Shown here: piece by piece, positions 47,645 to 58,731 of the stretch
How the letters are laid out: every line of letters starts with the position of its first letter
How positions within the stretch are numbered: position 1 is the first letter of the stretch
DNA from: Bolinopsis microptera
Lineage: Eukaryota; Ctenophora; Tentaculata; Lobata; Bolinopsidae
Length of the DNA stretch: 64,000 bases
Direction of reading: 5' to 3'
Assembly (NCBI RefSeq): GCF_026151205.1
Contig: NC_087081.1
Coordinates: forward strand, 856,386-920,385
Notes under the pieces: generated by a model
The model's input: the letters and a program-made list of their open reading frames with translations, nothing else
Database searches by the model: none
What the model was told of the DNA's origin: nothing
Made by a program: the position numbers and the translations under genes

Positions 47645-47960
47645 GGGGAGTTACTGGGCTGCGCTCAGCCTGTCATTCCGCCAAATCTTTATGTTAATGA
47701 ACATAATAGCCTGGGGTCCTCAGGTAAGGGGGGAGCCACTCATTGCGGTTTGTTTGTTTACTTTCATACGACAATGTAATGCATGTTTTCAAATATAAGG
47801 CGGGTGTGGTGCGGAGTTAATAAGGGTTAATTTCTAAAACGATTTAAATCGGTTTAAGACGGGAGTGATGAGGTGCAATAGTCGTGGTACAGATACTATT
47901 GGATGCTTACTGAGCGGCGCTCAGCCTGTCATTCCGCCGAATCTTTATTGGGGCTGAGTG
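47645..47960 (-). mobile_element. Two LINE 3'-tail copies
   Basis: Minus-strand tail sequences GGCGGAATGACAGGCTGAG, then GCGC-GC-CAGTAA, at 47650-47720 and 47905-47955. The same tail lies after the LINE fragment ending at 7799. Both are very short, so they are either extreme 5' truncations or a SINE sharing the LINE tail. Confidence 0.5.
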
Positions 47961-48106
47961 AATTACGAGTACCTCCATCGCCCTGAAAAAAAGTGCGGAT
48001 GCTCATTGGATGTTAGAGCGCACGTGACTCGCATTCACGTGATCGTTCAGAACCAATTACAGCCGCGCAAAAGATCACGTGCACGCCAACTACCAATAAA
48101 AAAGGG

Positions 48107-48835
48107 ACGTATGCGCTACAAGAGCCGCGCGCTGAGTTAGATCGTAAAATCTGATGATTCGATTGTAAAATCGCATAAACGCGCGTTTTAGCGGGTTTAA
48201 TTACGCCAGGCTATGTTTATGAACATAATAGCCGGGGGTCCCCAGGTAATTGGATACGTGAGGGAACTCCAAATAGAATTGCTCGCCTAATGCCGGTTTT
48301 GACTCAGCGTGTAATTACTCTTACCCTTCTTAACTGCGGCAGTGAAATCCCGGCCGAAGGCCGGATTACACTAGTAATAATATAAAGTCAAAATTGATAT
48401 TTCAATACGTCAAATTCCAGATACATTAGATATTGCTCTATCCAGAGCCCTAGTGCGTTTGCTGTGGCGCACGCTCGCCTTCCGGCGGTAAAAACTTATG
48501 AAACAAGTGCGCCAGCAGCGGCGCGAAAGCACATGGTTAGGTTAATATTTAACGGGTGATACTCGTAAAATATTTGTTCCAATTATTAGCACCGTCGTAT
48601 TGCATGTTGACGGATGTTACTCGTCTAAGTTTCTTCGAAGTAGCGCGCGCCGCTTTCTTCTCGAAACGTTGGCAAGAGCTACGAAGTAGCGCGCGCCGGG
48701 CCAGATCATTAACAATGGTCAAATGACGTATTGAACCCTATAAAACGCGAAAGTAAGCGCGTTTATGCGATTTTAAAATCAAATAATCAGATTTTACAAT
48801 CTAACTCAGCGCGCGGCTTTTGTAGCGTATACGTT
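48107..48835. repeat. Foldback element with about 100-bp inverted ends
   Basis: 48107-48205 (from CGTATGCGCTACAAGAGCC) returns inverted at 48731-48835. The interior (about 525 bp) contains a palindrome, GGCTATGTTTATGAACATAATAGCC (in two parts, near 48209 and 48221), and repeat segments shared with 6979-7075. Confidence 0.65.
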
Positions 48836-48959
48836 AGGCTGTGCGCAATCGACCGTAAGACGCGCGCGCTGATTATTGAATGGTTTTTAGCTCTTATTTC
48901 GGCCAGCACATTATTTCGAAAACACTCAATAAGTTATAGTTCTTCTGGATGATGATTAA

Positions 48960-49380
48960 TCACTCTACAAGCTCGACTGTCACGTAACTTTTTCAACCCG
49001 TTCTCTAGCTGGCCCTGAACGACTATTCGAAACCCTAACCCTTTAGTTTGATTCTAACCCAATTCTTAACAAAAGCATATGCTGAAACCCTTACCATAAC
49101 AAGAAATTAGACTAACTTCTTTATGTGGTCATATCACGTGATTGAGACAGTTTTTCACCAATATCTCGTCAGGGGAGTATTTTAACCGGCCCTATTTCAT
49201 GGGGGGTGATTCGGAATCAGTGTCCGAAAATTCATCGATCAAAGTTGGTTTTAACTGTCGGGGGCCATTTTAGAACAATCTCGAAGATCGACTGTAAAGT
49301 GATTTAGCACGCTTGAATTTTTATCTTTTCTTATATCTTCCCATAAAACATGAAACAATTTTGTTGAGATTTAGTTTAAT
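48960..49380. other. No recognised feature
   Basis: Non-coding sequence with no repeat that I can match elsewhere in the window. Confidence 0.4.
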
Positions 49381-49440
49381 TGACGATGTCAATTCATCGC
49401 AGCTCGGCGCGGCACAGTAGCGCATCTCGCCGATCTAGAT
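49381..49440 (-). repeat. Dispersed GC-rich repeat, inverted copy
   Basis: Reverse complement of the 6805-6862 and 7436-7492 repeats: GTCAAT hairpin, then GCAGCTCGGCGCGGC and GCGCATCTCGCCGATCTAG. Confidence 0.6.
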
Positions 49441-49471
49441 TAGAGATCTCTTTTAATCTTTTATCTCCTGT

Positions 49472-49846
49472 ACACGTCACGCTTTCAGTTAATTTTCAGA
49501 TGAGCTCTATTTGATAAATTTTGTCAGTTTTTTGTTCATATTTGCTCTGATTTCGTTAAAAACTATTTTACAGTAGTTAACTAAAATTGCCAAATCCTTA
49601 AAGTCCAGACCATCTGGCATTTCCTTCTCAACCTCAACAGAAGACTAAATTTGACGAAGACTAAAACACGTCACGCTTTCAGTTAATTTTCAGATGAGCT
49701 CTATTTGATAAATTTTGTCAGTTTTTTGTTCATATTTGCTCTGATTTCGTTAAAAACTATTTTACAGTAGTTAACTAAAATTGCCAAATCCTTAAAGTCC
49801 AGACCATCTGGCATTTCCTTCTCAACCTCAACAGAAGACTAAATTT
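49472..49846. repeat. Perfect 181-bp tandem duplication
   Basis: 49472-49652 and 49666-49846 appear identical, with period 194. The 13-bp spacer (gacgaagactaaa) resembles the unit's own end (agaagactaaa). Either a very recent duplication or an assembly duplication. Confidence 0.85.
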
Positions 49847-50226
49847 TTATTGACATTGTACTGTAATTTTCACTTTCCCACCCACACCTCCCCCACCCTC
49901 CATCCCTGACACCACTCAATCACATATAAGCATTGTCCACCCCATCACATTCAGCTGACGACGATTAACACATGTTTATTGAAAGCTTCTACAAGTTAAA
50001 TCATCGTATCTCTTATATGTTTCTAACCCAACTCCACTCAGTAGTTAACTATTTTACAGTTATATTTTGTTTGAAATAAATTTCGTCGTCAAATTTTTAA
50101 TGTACATATTGATCGTTATAATAGAACTTATATAAAATTATTCAAACAATATACACATAATATAGCAATGACCCTATATAAAATCTACCCTTTAAGAATT
50201 AAAAAAGTTTCCTAAAAAATCAAAAA

Positions 50227-50469
50227 TTACCCTTGGCCTTGTGGCTCCAAGTTAAGATCTAGACTGTTTATATCAACAATGTTTTTTCTCGCACCTCTGT
50301 CTCCACGGAGAGAAATCACTGTTGTTCTTAGGATTTCAAAGCGAAGGCGCTTTCTAATGTATCCTACAGCATCCGAGTACCTCTGACCAGTGTGGTACTC
50401 CATCTTACTGGCCAGCTTCTTAACCAGTCTTTCAGCTTCACCACCCATTCCACCAGAAGTCGAATTCAA
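50227..50469 (-). mobile_element. Mobile-element protein fragment (GGMG...SLRG type)
   Basis: An ORF of about 80 codons with SGGMGGEAERLVKKLASKM and then YIRKRLRFEILRTTVISLRG. This style of C-terminal segment recurs in multi-copy invertebrate transposon proteins. I cannot fix the element class. It is truncated upstream. Confidence 0.4.
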
Positions 50470-50552
50470 TTATTTCAGAATATGAGTATGACGTAGAAAT
50501 GTCGATACGTTATTCAGCTATTTATTTCCATTAGAATTTGTCTTCACTGAGT

Positions 50553-50975
50553 CTATTCAGAAACAATCAGAAATTTGAACAAAAGATCTAATATGTCAAG
50601 TATGCTGTCAAAAGTTTCTAAAAGATTTGATAAACTAGATTTACCCTTAACAAATCCGTGTTGATGCTTGGAAATCCGATCTTCCAGAAAATCCAGAACA
50701 TGTGCTCGCACTAGCTTCTCATAAACTTTACATAGAATACAAGTTAATGAAACTGGTCTATAATTTAAGGGGTCAGATTTCATACCCTTTTTAAACAATG
50801 CTACTACAGATGCAGACTTCCACACTGTGGGTAAACAACCTGTTTCTGAACACTTCTGAAATAACTTAGTTACTGCTTCAACAAAATTGTCGTCATAAGC
50901 CAAAGATTTTAGCAACTTTGGATGGACTCCATCCGGACCTGAACTCTTAAAATGACCCTTTCTCCAATTGTGCAC
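50553..50975 (-). mobile_element. LINE reverse transcriptase fragment
   Basis: A minus-strand ORF of 140 codons with SSGPDGVHPKLLK, LPTVWKSASVVALFKKG, LNYRPVSLTCILCKVYEKL and KHQHGFVKGKSS: the N-terminal fingers of a non-LTR reverse transcriptase. It ends before the catalytic palm. It is a different family from the LINE at 40-43.6 kb. Confidence 0.75.
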
Positions 50976-53420
50976 TGGTTCTTTTTCTCATTCTCGTGCA
51001 GATTACCATTCTGTGCCCCAACAATATACATCTAATGCGGTAATCTTGTATGGGCTGCTATATTTCTTGTATTAATCAATTCCAACCATAATAAGAATGT
51101 TGATGTGAACGAAAAATTATCAGACTTAAAAAAAAACTTACATGACGAAATTAACATTGCTTGCCCTATTTTGAAGTTCACCACATCTCTATTAGAATTC
51201 AATATAAATTTATCATCATACAAATTTCAATAAACTAGTTATCTTCCAGCAAGGAGCAAACAAAGTTATAATATTTTTTGTGACAAAATTAACCTATTTT
51301 TCACCATGTTGCGATGTTTCAATTGTGACACTGTAAACATATTACTACAACATAATAATTTATGTGACTGGTGCGTGGTTGTAATAGTGTTGATTGATCC
51401 AGTACATAATATAGCCCCCATATAGGGTGTTTAAGCTGGTATATCAATATTTGCTTAATTTCACACATGTTCAGATATCATCAAGAGTATGTCAGTTAAA
51501 CAAAAATTCAGTTAAACAAAAATTCAATTTTATGCCATTTATTACAGAGTAAACAAGTTTACAATAAATCAATTTGATATTTAAAGGAATCCTAATTCAA
51601 TGTGTAGTATGGTTGTCACTCTTTAAATAGATTAGATATAGGTTGACGGGGCAAAGGAGTGTGCGTGCTGTTCGCTATTGCTCACACCAAACGGCAACCT
51701 AGTAAATGTTTTGTATGGACACCGGTCTCCATCACGATACAAAATTAGGATTGTAGAATTTATTGTATAACTTTTAGTGCAGTGGAGGAAGCGGTGTGGT
51801 GCATTAATAGAGTGACAGCCTACTGATTTAGAGTTGTTTTTAAGTGAGCATAATGGGTATATTTTTGGGCCTAAAGGCTTTACTATGGCAACTTTAAAAT
51901 TGGTTCTTTTAATCATTTATTAAATATCACTTAAAAAATATATAAATCTGGAATCTGTTCACACTGTGAACCAGTCCTATAAAAAAAACCTCTTAAATCA
52001 AATATTTAAAACGTCTCAATAATGGAAATAGTCATACAATTAAGAAATTTACCAAATTCTTAATACCTACCTAAGTCCATGTCTACCTGTAATACACTAA
52101 ATATTAGGTTAAATACATAGGTGGTGGAGTCAGCACACATTTACCAAAATCAAAAATTTTTTAATAGGAGGAACCTGTGGGCTTAGAACACTGGATTAAA
52201 TTTGTTGAAGGGGATTGTTTTCAAATGACAGCTGCATTATGTCATAATCGCTTGAAGTCCATGCTGAATCATTATAAGCATGTTGCAGCTTTAGAAGTGC
52301 CTTTTTCAGGCGACTTTTAGCAAGGCTAATCTTGTGACAAAATAAACTTATTTGAGCCTGCTGTGTGTTCTTTGCTTGCAACTATATGATATTATAACAA
52401 TTCTCATCACTTCCATGTCATCAAGTAATCCTACACTACTCAACATTCCTTGTCAGGGTGTCCTAAACATTCCTCATATATTTTCTTAAATATGTGACGG
52501 AGTAAACCTGGGCGCACCATTTAACGAAAAAAGTCGTCAAATATGTAGGTAATAGTCATATGTACCCATCCTATCATCTGGACACTTGAAAATTTGGTCA
52601 AACACAGCAGCAAGGGGTCCATATTTATTCCGTCACAGGACATCGTTATGTGACAAAGTTTGCCTAGGGGATGAGACGATTATCCTAACCATCAAGGGTT
52701 TAAATAATTTCATGGTGTGACAAAGTCAACTACGCTGTGTCTTTTAATAGGGCCACTAATATTGACCAATATCCTCAAACTCAAATGAACATTATGTCCA
52801 TATATCAGTATTGACCACACCAATTAGTCTTTGGTCAAAAATACAGTCAAAATGCCTTTTGGTCAAAGAAATTACGACAGAAAAGCTCCTCTTCACAAAT
52901 CGTCCAAAAATATCTTTTTATATTCTGATGATTTTCCGTTTATCCAAGCTTTCTTTGGGAATAGAACTTTGAGTACCTCAATCGTGTCTTGTGCCGTCCT
53001 CAGTTACCTTGTAAGATGGTCATTCAAGAAAAATTGAGTCAAAACATTGAAATTTGGGTCGCGGAAAGCTGAAATTCGAATATGTCCTACCGGTAGGACA
53101 TATTCAAAAAACATTTTTGCATCAAAGTTTTCTCCTGATATACTGCTTCCAGCTCCTTGATGGCGACTAGTGTCACTCTCACTGACCTCACTGATTGGTA
53201 ACTGGTAAAAATTTCAGTCAAAACCGCAAAATTTCGGTCAAGGGGACGGCAAAAAAGCTTTATTTTTCTTATACTTTAGAGATAAATGATTTTCCCAATT
53301 TTATTTTGCACTGCTCATGCTGCTGGTTGAAAAGGAAATAGAAAGGAACTTTGCTTTGTAAATTTTAGCTTTAAAAATCCTTTTTAATGTGCCAATTTGA
53401 CTTGTTAACTCTCTAACTTT
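50976..53420. other. No recognised gene
   Basis: About 2.4 kb of AT-rich sequence with short, unconvincing ORFs. It contains the short perfect palindrome at 53078-53105. Confidence 0.4.
53078..53105. repeat. Perfect 28-bp palindrome
   Basis: The half-site GAATATGTCCTACC is followed directly by its exact reverse complement, with no loop. It lies about 330 bp upstream of the SLC37-like start codon. Confidence 0.8.
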
Positions 53421-53426
53421 GATTAG

Positions 53427-53435
53427 GCCCCGCCC
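53427..53435 (+). promoter_or_regulatory. GC-box beside the SLC37-like start
   Basis: CCCCGCCCC lies just before the ATG in otherwise AT-rich sequence. It matches an Sp1/KLF-type site. It may instead belong to the 5' leader. Confidence 0.3.
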
Positions 53436-53437
53436 CC

Positions 53438-56400
53438 ATGGGTTCCGGAATGCGATATGACCCGGTACCTTTGGGAATCAAATGCTTCAAGCATGCTACT
53501 GGTCCTTCCCCTCCTCGCAACATTGTGTAAGTGTTTCGTTTAAGATGATTTTAAAACTAATGGAGCTTTTCAAACGTTTCAGAACAGCAATTTCAATGAA
53601 ATTTTGTTTTTTAGGATTTCATCCAATTTAGAAATTTAATTGAGTTATAAAACACTCTCCATAACTTTCAAATGTTGATATCATATGTTAAATGAATTGA
53701 ATTGAATGTGTCATGTATCAACATTTTAAGTCGTAAATATATAACTTTTTTTTCAGGTACAAATGCTGGATTTTGGCACTAACTTTCTTTGTCTATATGT
53801 CCTATCACATGAACAGAAAGAGTCTAGGAGTTGGTAAATAACGTTTTCTTTTTGGTTATATTTTCGAGGCTATGATTTGAAGTTTCTGTTTAGTAATATA
53901 ACGTTTAAACACATTTGCTCACATCACTCACAGTCAGATTCTTTGAGGTTTACAACTTGGATAAAAACTGTTTTTAAATTGTTTGTCTAACTTTGAGTAA
54001 ATAAACAAATATCAGCGAATAATTTTGATATTAAAAACTAATAGAAACAATATATCTCTATCTGGATGGGGATTTGTTTAAAACATAAAAGTGATACGAT
54101 AAGTTGTTTTAGCAGTCCGAGCTTTCAAAATGCATGTGTAAATCGTGATCAGCTATATTTATATGTTGTGAAATTCAACCTAGACAGTCAACCTCCTTAT
54201 CACGTTTTCAGTATCTTATCTATTGAACACACATTATGTACAATGTATGAAATTCGATCTGAATCGTAAAATTCCAACTCAAATTACTTTACTTGTCTCG
54301 TGATTTCCCGTATTAATTCTGTCTTACAAAATAATTCTCATGTTTCACCACGTACCGCTATCAAGTTTGCTGGTACCGGACAGATGTGTGAGAAGAAATA
54401 GAATGTAAAATGGCATTTTGATTGCGCTTATTATATCAGTAATGAAAATTGAAATTAAGATTACTGATCTTGATTTTCAGGGCGACTGGACTACGTATTA
54501 AAATAGTACACAAAATAAATACTCAACACACAAATTCATATGGTTAGCGTGGACTGGACTACGTATTAAAATAGTACACAAAATAAATACTCAACACACT
54601 AATTCATATGGTTAGCGGGGACTGGACTACGTATTAAAATAGTACACAAAATAAATACTCAACACACAGATTCATATGGTTAGCGGGGACTGGAGTTCAT
54701 TTAAAGAAACAATGTCTTAAGAAAGTAGCCATACATGAAATGTCCTGCTAGGCTTAGATTCAGACGTTTACCAGTAAAATATTCGAAACCGGTGTGCCAA
54801 GTCATCTGCTGATGATGTTCACATAACATTATTTCCTCTCTCCTTTATTCCTTCCGTCTTTTCTTAAACTTACAGTTCAGTTACTTTATTTCACCAGGTC
54901 TACCTAAGGATCAATTATTCTTTGGTGGGGTTTCACTTCTGGTATTGGCTTCATTCCCGTTCCTTTTCCTTATTCTTTATACTTATTTTTTTTATATAGT
55001 TTAATGAGATTGAAGAGTATGTATATAGACTCGAAGTACTTCATTTACTATGGACTATGGAGGCCTTAATGTGCGAGGGATATGACCACAAATAATTTTA
55101 AAATGTATACAACTTTCCATTATCAATCCTTCAATCATTTCGTGACTGTAATTGAATCATGACTAGAATTCTCCAACTACTACACTGATGACACTCTACA
55201 ATTGGCTTGTTCCAGCCAGTTTCCAACCTCAAATTACCCTCTCACAGTTACATTATAAATGTAACAGAACTTTATAGATTTAATCTAGGGTTTAAAACCT
55301 TTACTCTCTTTGTGTATTGGTCGTGTAAATTGAAATTAAATTATTGTTCTAATTCTAATATTAGGACGCAATGAAACTACCGGACCACGATATATGGGGA
55401 CTTGCCACCCCATGGCAACATTAAAATACATCGACTCTGTTACATCGTTTCCTCAAATTATTTGTTATATAGTAGTGTTGAAAGTATTAATATATCATCC
55501 ACATTCCACACTAAATCTACCCCGCAGTGAAGTCAACGTTACACGGCGGGAACTGCAGTGATAACACGACTTCAGAAGGCTGGGCCCCATTTAACGGTAC
55601 AGATGGTACAGAGTTGCTTGGTTACTTAGATACTGCATTCCTGCTCAGTTACGCTATCTTCATATTCGCGTGGTAAGTTTTAGGAAACTTCAAACACAAG
55701 GAAACATTACATTTTCCTCCGTTCTTCATATAATACATTGAATTTATGTCCTTTTTCGCCAGAAGTAATTTACAGTTTAGAGAATCAAGATCGGTATTAA
55801 GTTTACAGTTTAGAAAATTTCAGTCTAGAAAATTTACACAAATACTAGGATTCCGATGTTCGTGGTGATTTTTATGGGCCCAAATGTATAGAGCAATACT
55901 ACTCACGAAATACGAGACTGTGTAATGTACATACTTTAATAAAGTACTGGGTGTACCACAGAAAGTGTGACTTTTTTGAGAAATGATACAAAATACTATG
56001 AAGGAGCAGTTGCTCAAAACTCTTCAGATCACATTGTGTCAATATATATCGAATTTATGCATACCAAGTTTCAAGTCCCTATCAATTGTTTTTTCTCACA
56101 AACTGTTATACTGTTATGGTGCTACCTCAGGAACTTAAGCTTGCTGTTATTAAGTTGCTTTTGGTCCTATCAAAATATTTTGTTCCTAGCCAAAGTTATC
56201 GCTTGTCAAAGGTCAGCGGTCATGAGTAATTTTATTGCGCAAACGATTTTCTATCACGCGTAGTAACTTTCAAAATAAATTTTAGGGATCATTTAGAAGA
56301 GATTGTCCGGGCAGAATTTTGAGGAAGGTCTTAAAAACGTTTTTATTAGATTTTTAAAATCTTGGACCTCAGCCATAAATAATGTCAATTTCAGTCTATA

Positions 56401-57805
56401 ATATTTATTTTTGGGAAGGGTGGCATTTTTTGAAAATATGCTTAACTACTAACCATATTTTTTAGTATTTTTATCAATTCAACTATATTTGAACAAAATT
56501 TAGTTAAAAATACCCGAGAAGTTTAATTTTGTCAAAAACTATTAAATTGGAAGAAAGTCACACTTTATGCGGTACACCGCATACACCCTGTATATAATAT
56601 ACAATCTATATATACATAGTTGTTCTTGATTATTTATTGTTTAATTGTTTCAGTGGTTCTATTGCCGATACTATCAGTCTACGATACTTCCTGACTGTTG
56701 GAATGATAGGTATGTAATGTAAAATCCGGATTGAAATATTGTTTATGAGTCTCATGGTTGCAATGTATTCTTACTAGGATAGTTCAGTAATGTTTACAGT
56801 TATTTACTTCCGATATCAGTAAATTGAATGCCCAAACATCACCAAGTGGCCACTGGTTAATGGTAATAATTTGACAATTCAAACCTGGACTAATTCTTGA
56901 ATGTTGTCATGTTATTCATGTTTAATAAATGATATTCCAAATTAAGTACAAATATTTGGGTACTCCGTGACTAGTTACTATATTAAGTTATGGAAATTAT
57001 ATCTTATTGTTTTTAAATTACACATTACTCAGCATTATACCCTACATTCCAGGTACCAGTATCTTCATGACGCTAATGGGAATGGCACGGTATTTCGAGA
57101 TACACTCTCTAGCATACTTTGTTATTATGCAGGTAAAAACCATTTTCAATATTCCTTATTTCACTGAGTAAATATGAGTGATTGTTGGGGGCTAGCTGTT
57201 CAACTGGCACTGAATCTTTATTCTGAAAGTTAAGTTTCTCTTTAATGACACGTAACCAATGAGGTTGCAGTGAAATCACCACTGTCATGAAGTGTTCTAC
57301 CTATTTGAACCTATTGAGAAGTTTAGAAGTAGGCATCTTCACCACCCACTACAAGCTTGCACTTCATTTCAGAGCATGACCGTGGCAACTGTTTTGTATA
57401 ACTTTCTCTGAATTTGAACCATGCAAACAGGAATGCTCTCCATAATATGGTGTTACTTATAGTTTGGTTTTACTGTGAAATATATCACAATAGATTGTGA
57501 AATATAGCAGAATAGATTGTAAAATATAGCAGAATAGATTGTGAAATATAGCAGAATAGTAATTGAGTTTCGAGTGTGTGACCTCATTATAGAGTTGGTG
57601 ATTGCTAGCGAGTCATTAGTGTATCACTACATACTTTGGTATGAAATGACCAACTTATTGTAGGTATGAAGTTATTGTATTAAACCAATCGTGGATTATT
57701 AATCATAAAAACCGTTTTACTTTTTCAGATAATAATTGGAGCGTTTCAAGCGACTGGTTGGCCAGCAGTTGTTGCAGTTATTGGTAACTGGGTCGGCAAA
57801 GGAAG
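53438..57805 (+). CDS. SLC37-like: SLC37-family sugar-phosphate/phosphate exchanger, first six exons
   Basis: Exons 53438-53526, 53757-53833, 55528-55672, 56654-56709, 57053-57132, 57729-57805, with consistent phases, encode about 174 residues. The protein matches the SLC37 N-terminal half: TFFVYMSYHMNRKSLGV (TM1), GWAPFNGTDGTELLGYLDTA (loop and start of TM2), SLRYFLTVGMI, ARYFEIHSLAYFVIMQ and QATGWPAVVAVIGNWVGKG. SLC37 proteins are major-facilitator antiporters of sugar phosphates against phosphate, in the endoplasmic reticulum for the known ones, with about 500 residues. The start ATG sits in CCCCCATGG. The last donor, AG|GTGAG, is good, but the remaining 320 or so residues are not found in the window. 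Introns contain a 68-bp tandem repeat, a MITE-like element and a 26-bp repeat. Confidence 0.88.
54485..54694. repeat. 68-bp tandem repeat, three copies
   Basis: Units start at 54485, 54553 and 54621, with the first bases of a fourth at 54689. Copies differ at only one to three positions. It lies in intron 2 of the SLC37-like gene. Confidence 0.9.
55945..56592. mobile_element. MITE-like element in SLC37-like intron 3
   Basis: Left end TACTGGGTGTACCACAGAAA then GTGTGACTTT. Right end (reverse complement) TACAGGGTGTATGCGGTGTA then CCGCATAAAGTGTGACTTT. The inverted ends enclose about 650 bp without a transposase. A non-autonomous DNA transposon is the simplest reading. The ORF 55967-56263 inside is chance. 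Confidence 0.5.
57475..57560. repeat. 26-bp tandem repeat
   Basis: About three and a half copies of GAAATATAGCAGAATAGATTGT-like units. In intron 5 of the SLC37-like gene. Confidence 0.75.
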
Positions 57806-58731
57806 GTGAGATATCGGTTTTGTTGTGCAATGAGAGATCACTTATCAATGGTGCAACTTGTGACCTCATTGCAACTTGCAGGAGTCATGGGGCTACCAGC
57901 CTACGCTCCATTTTTCTGCACTCGTGGCTAAATTTTAACGTCGCGCGCTATCGCCAAACGTATTTTATGTAATATACACTGCGCGCACGGACGTTTTTCG
58001 AAGCGCGCGCGAAAACTTTACTCCGCTTCTGCGAATCGACTGGACCAAACAACAACCCTGACTTCCTAAATTAACCGTGAATTAGTGATATTCCTACACT
58101 CACCCTCCCAAAAATTGAACAAATAAGATGAGTGACTCACCATGACCCACGAAGCAAATGTGAGCGGTCCTTAACTTGTACTGGAAGGAGATTGTGATGA
58201 TTTTGTATCATGTCGTAACCTTACCATTAGTCGGATAAGGGGACAGATAACTTTTTAGATTACACCTGACAAGTCAACCAGCTTCTAATCAACAGTCTTG
58301 GAAAAATATCATGCTTCATGTTTACATTCTAGTTTGTGACATTTCCCTCCTCTGATTTTATATCAATGAGAGCAACCAATTTGAGATTTAATTGTTTCCC
58401 GACGACAAATGAGAGATCATTTACATGTCAGAAAGTGAATACAACATAAATTAAATAGCAAACCAGTGACTTTTCAATAAGACGTTAGCCCACGTGTTCA
58501 AGGTGTAAAAGTCTTCAATATTTAGGATAAAGTTATATCTCTTAAATTGTTCATTTCATCTCCATCTTGTCATAACATCTTGTTTTCAAATCAAAATTTG
58601 TCTTTTCTTCAAACGAACCCATGTCTTGATCCTCATCTCAAAAAGAAACAATTTAACATCATCTTGGCCATCTCAATAAAGCACGATGTCAAGCTCCGAA
58701 GTTCGAACTTTTATCGTTTGTTTACCTTCAT
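57806..58731. other. No recognised gene; GC-rich patch
   Basis: After the SLC37-like exon 6. A patch at 57935-58010 is rich in GCGCGC motifs, unlike the flanks. No continuation of SLC37 was found here on the plus strand. Confidence 0.4.
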
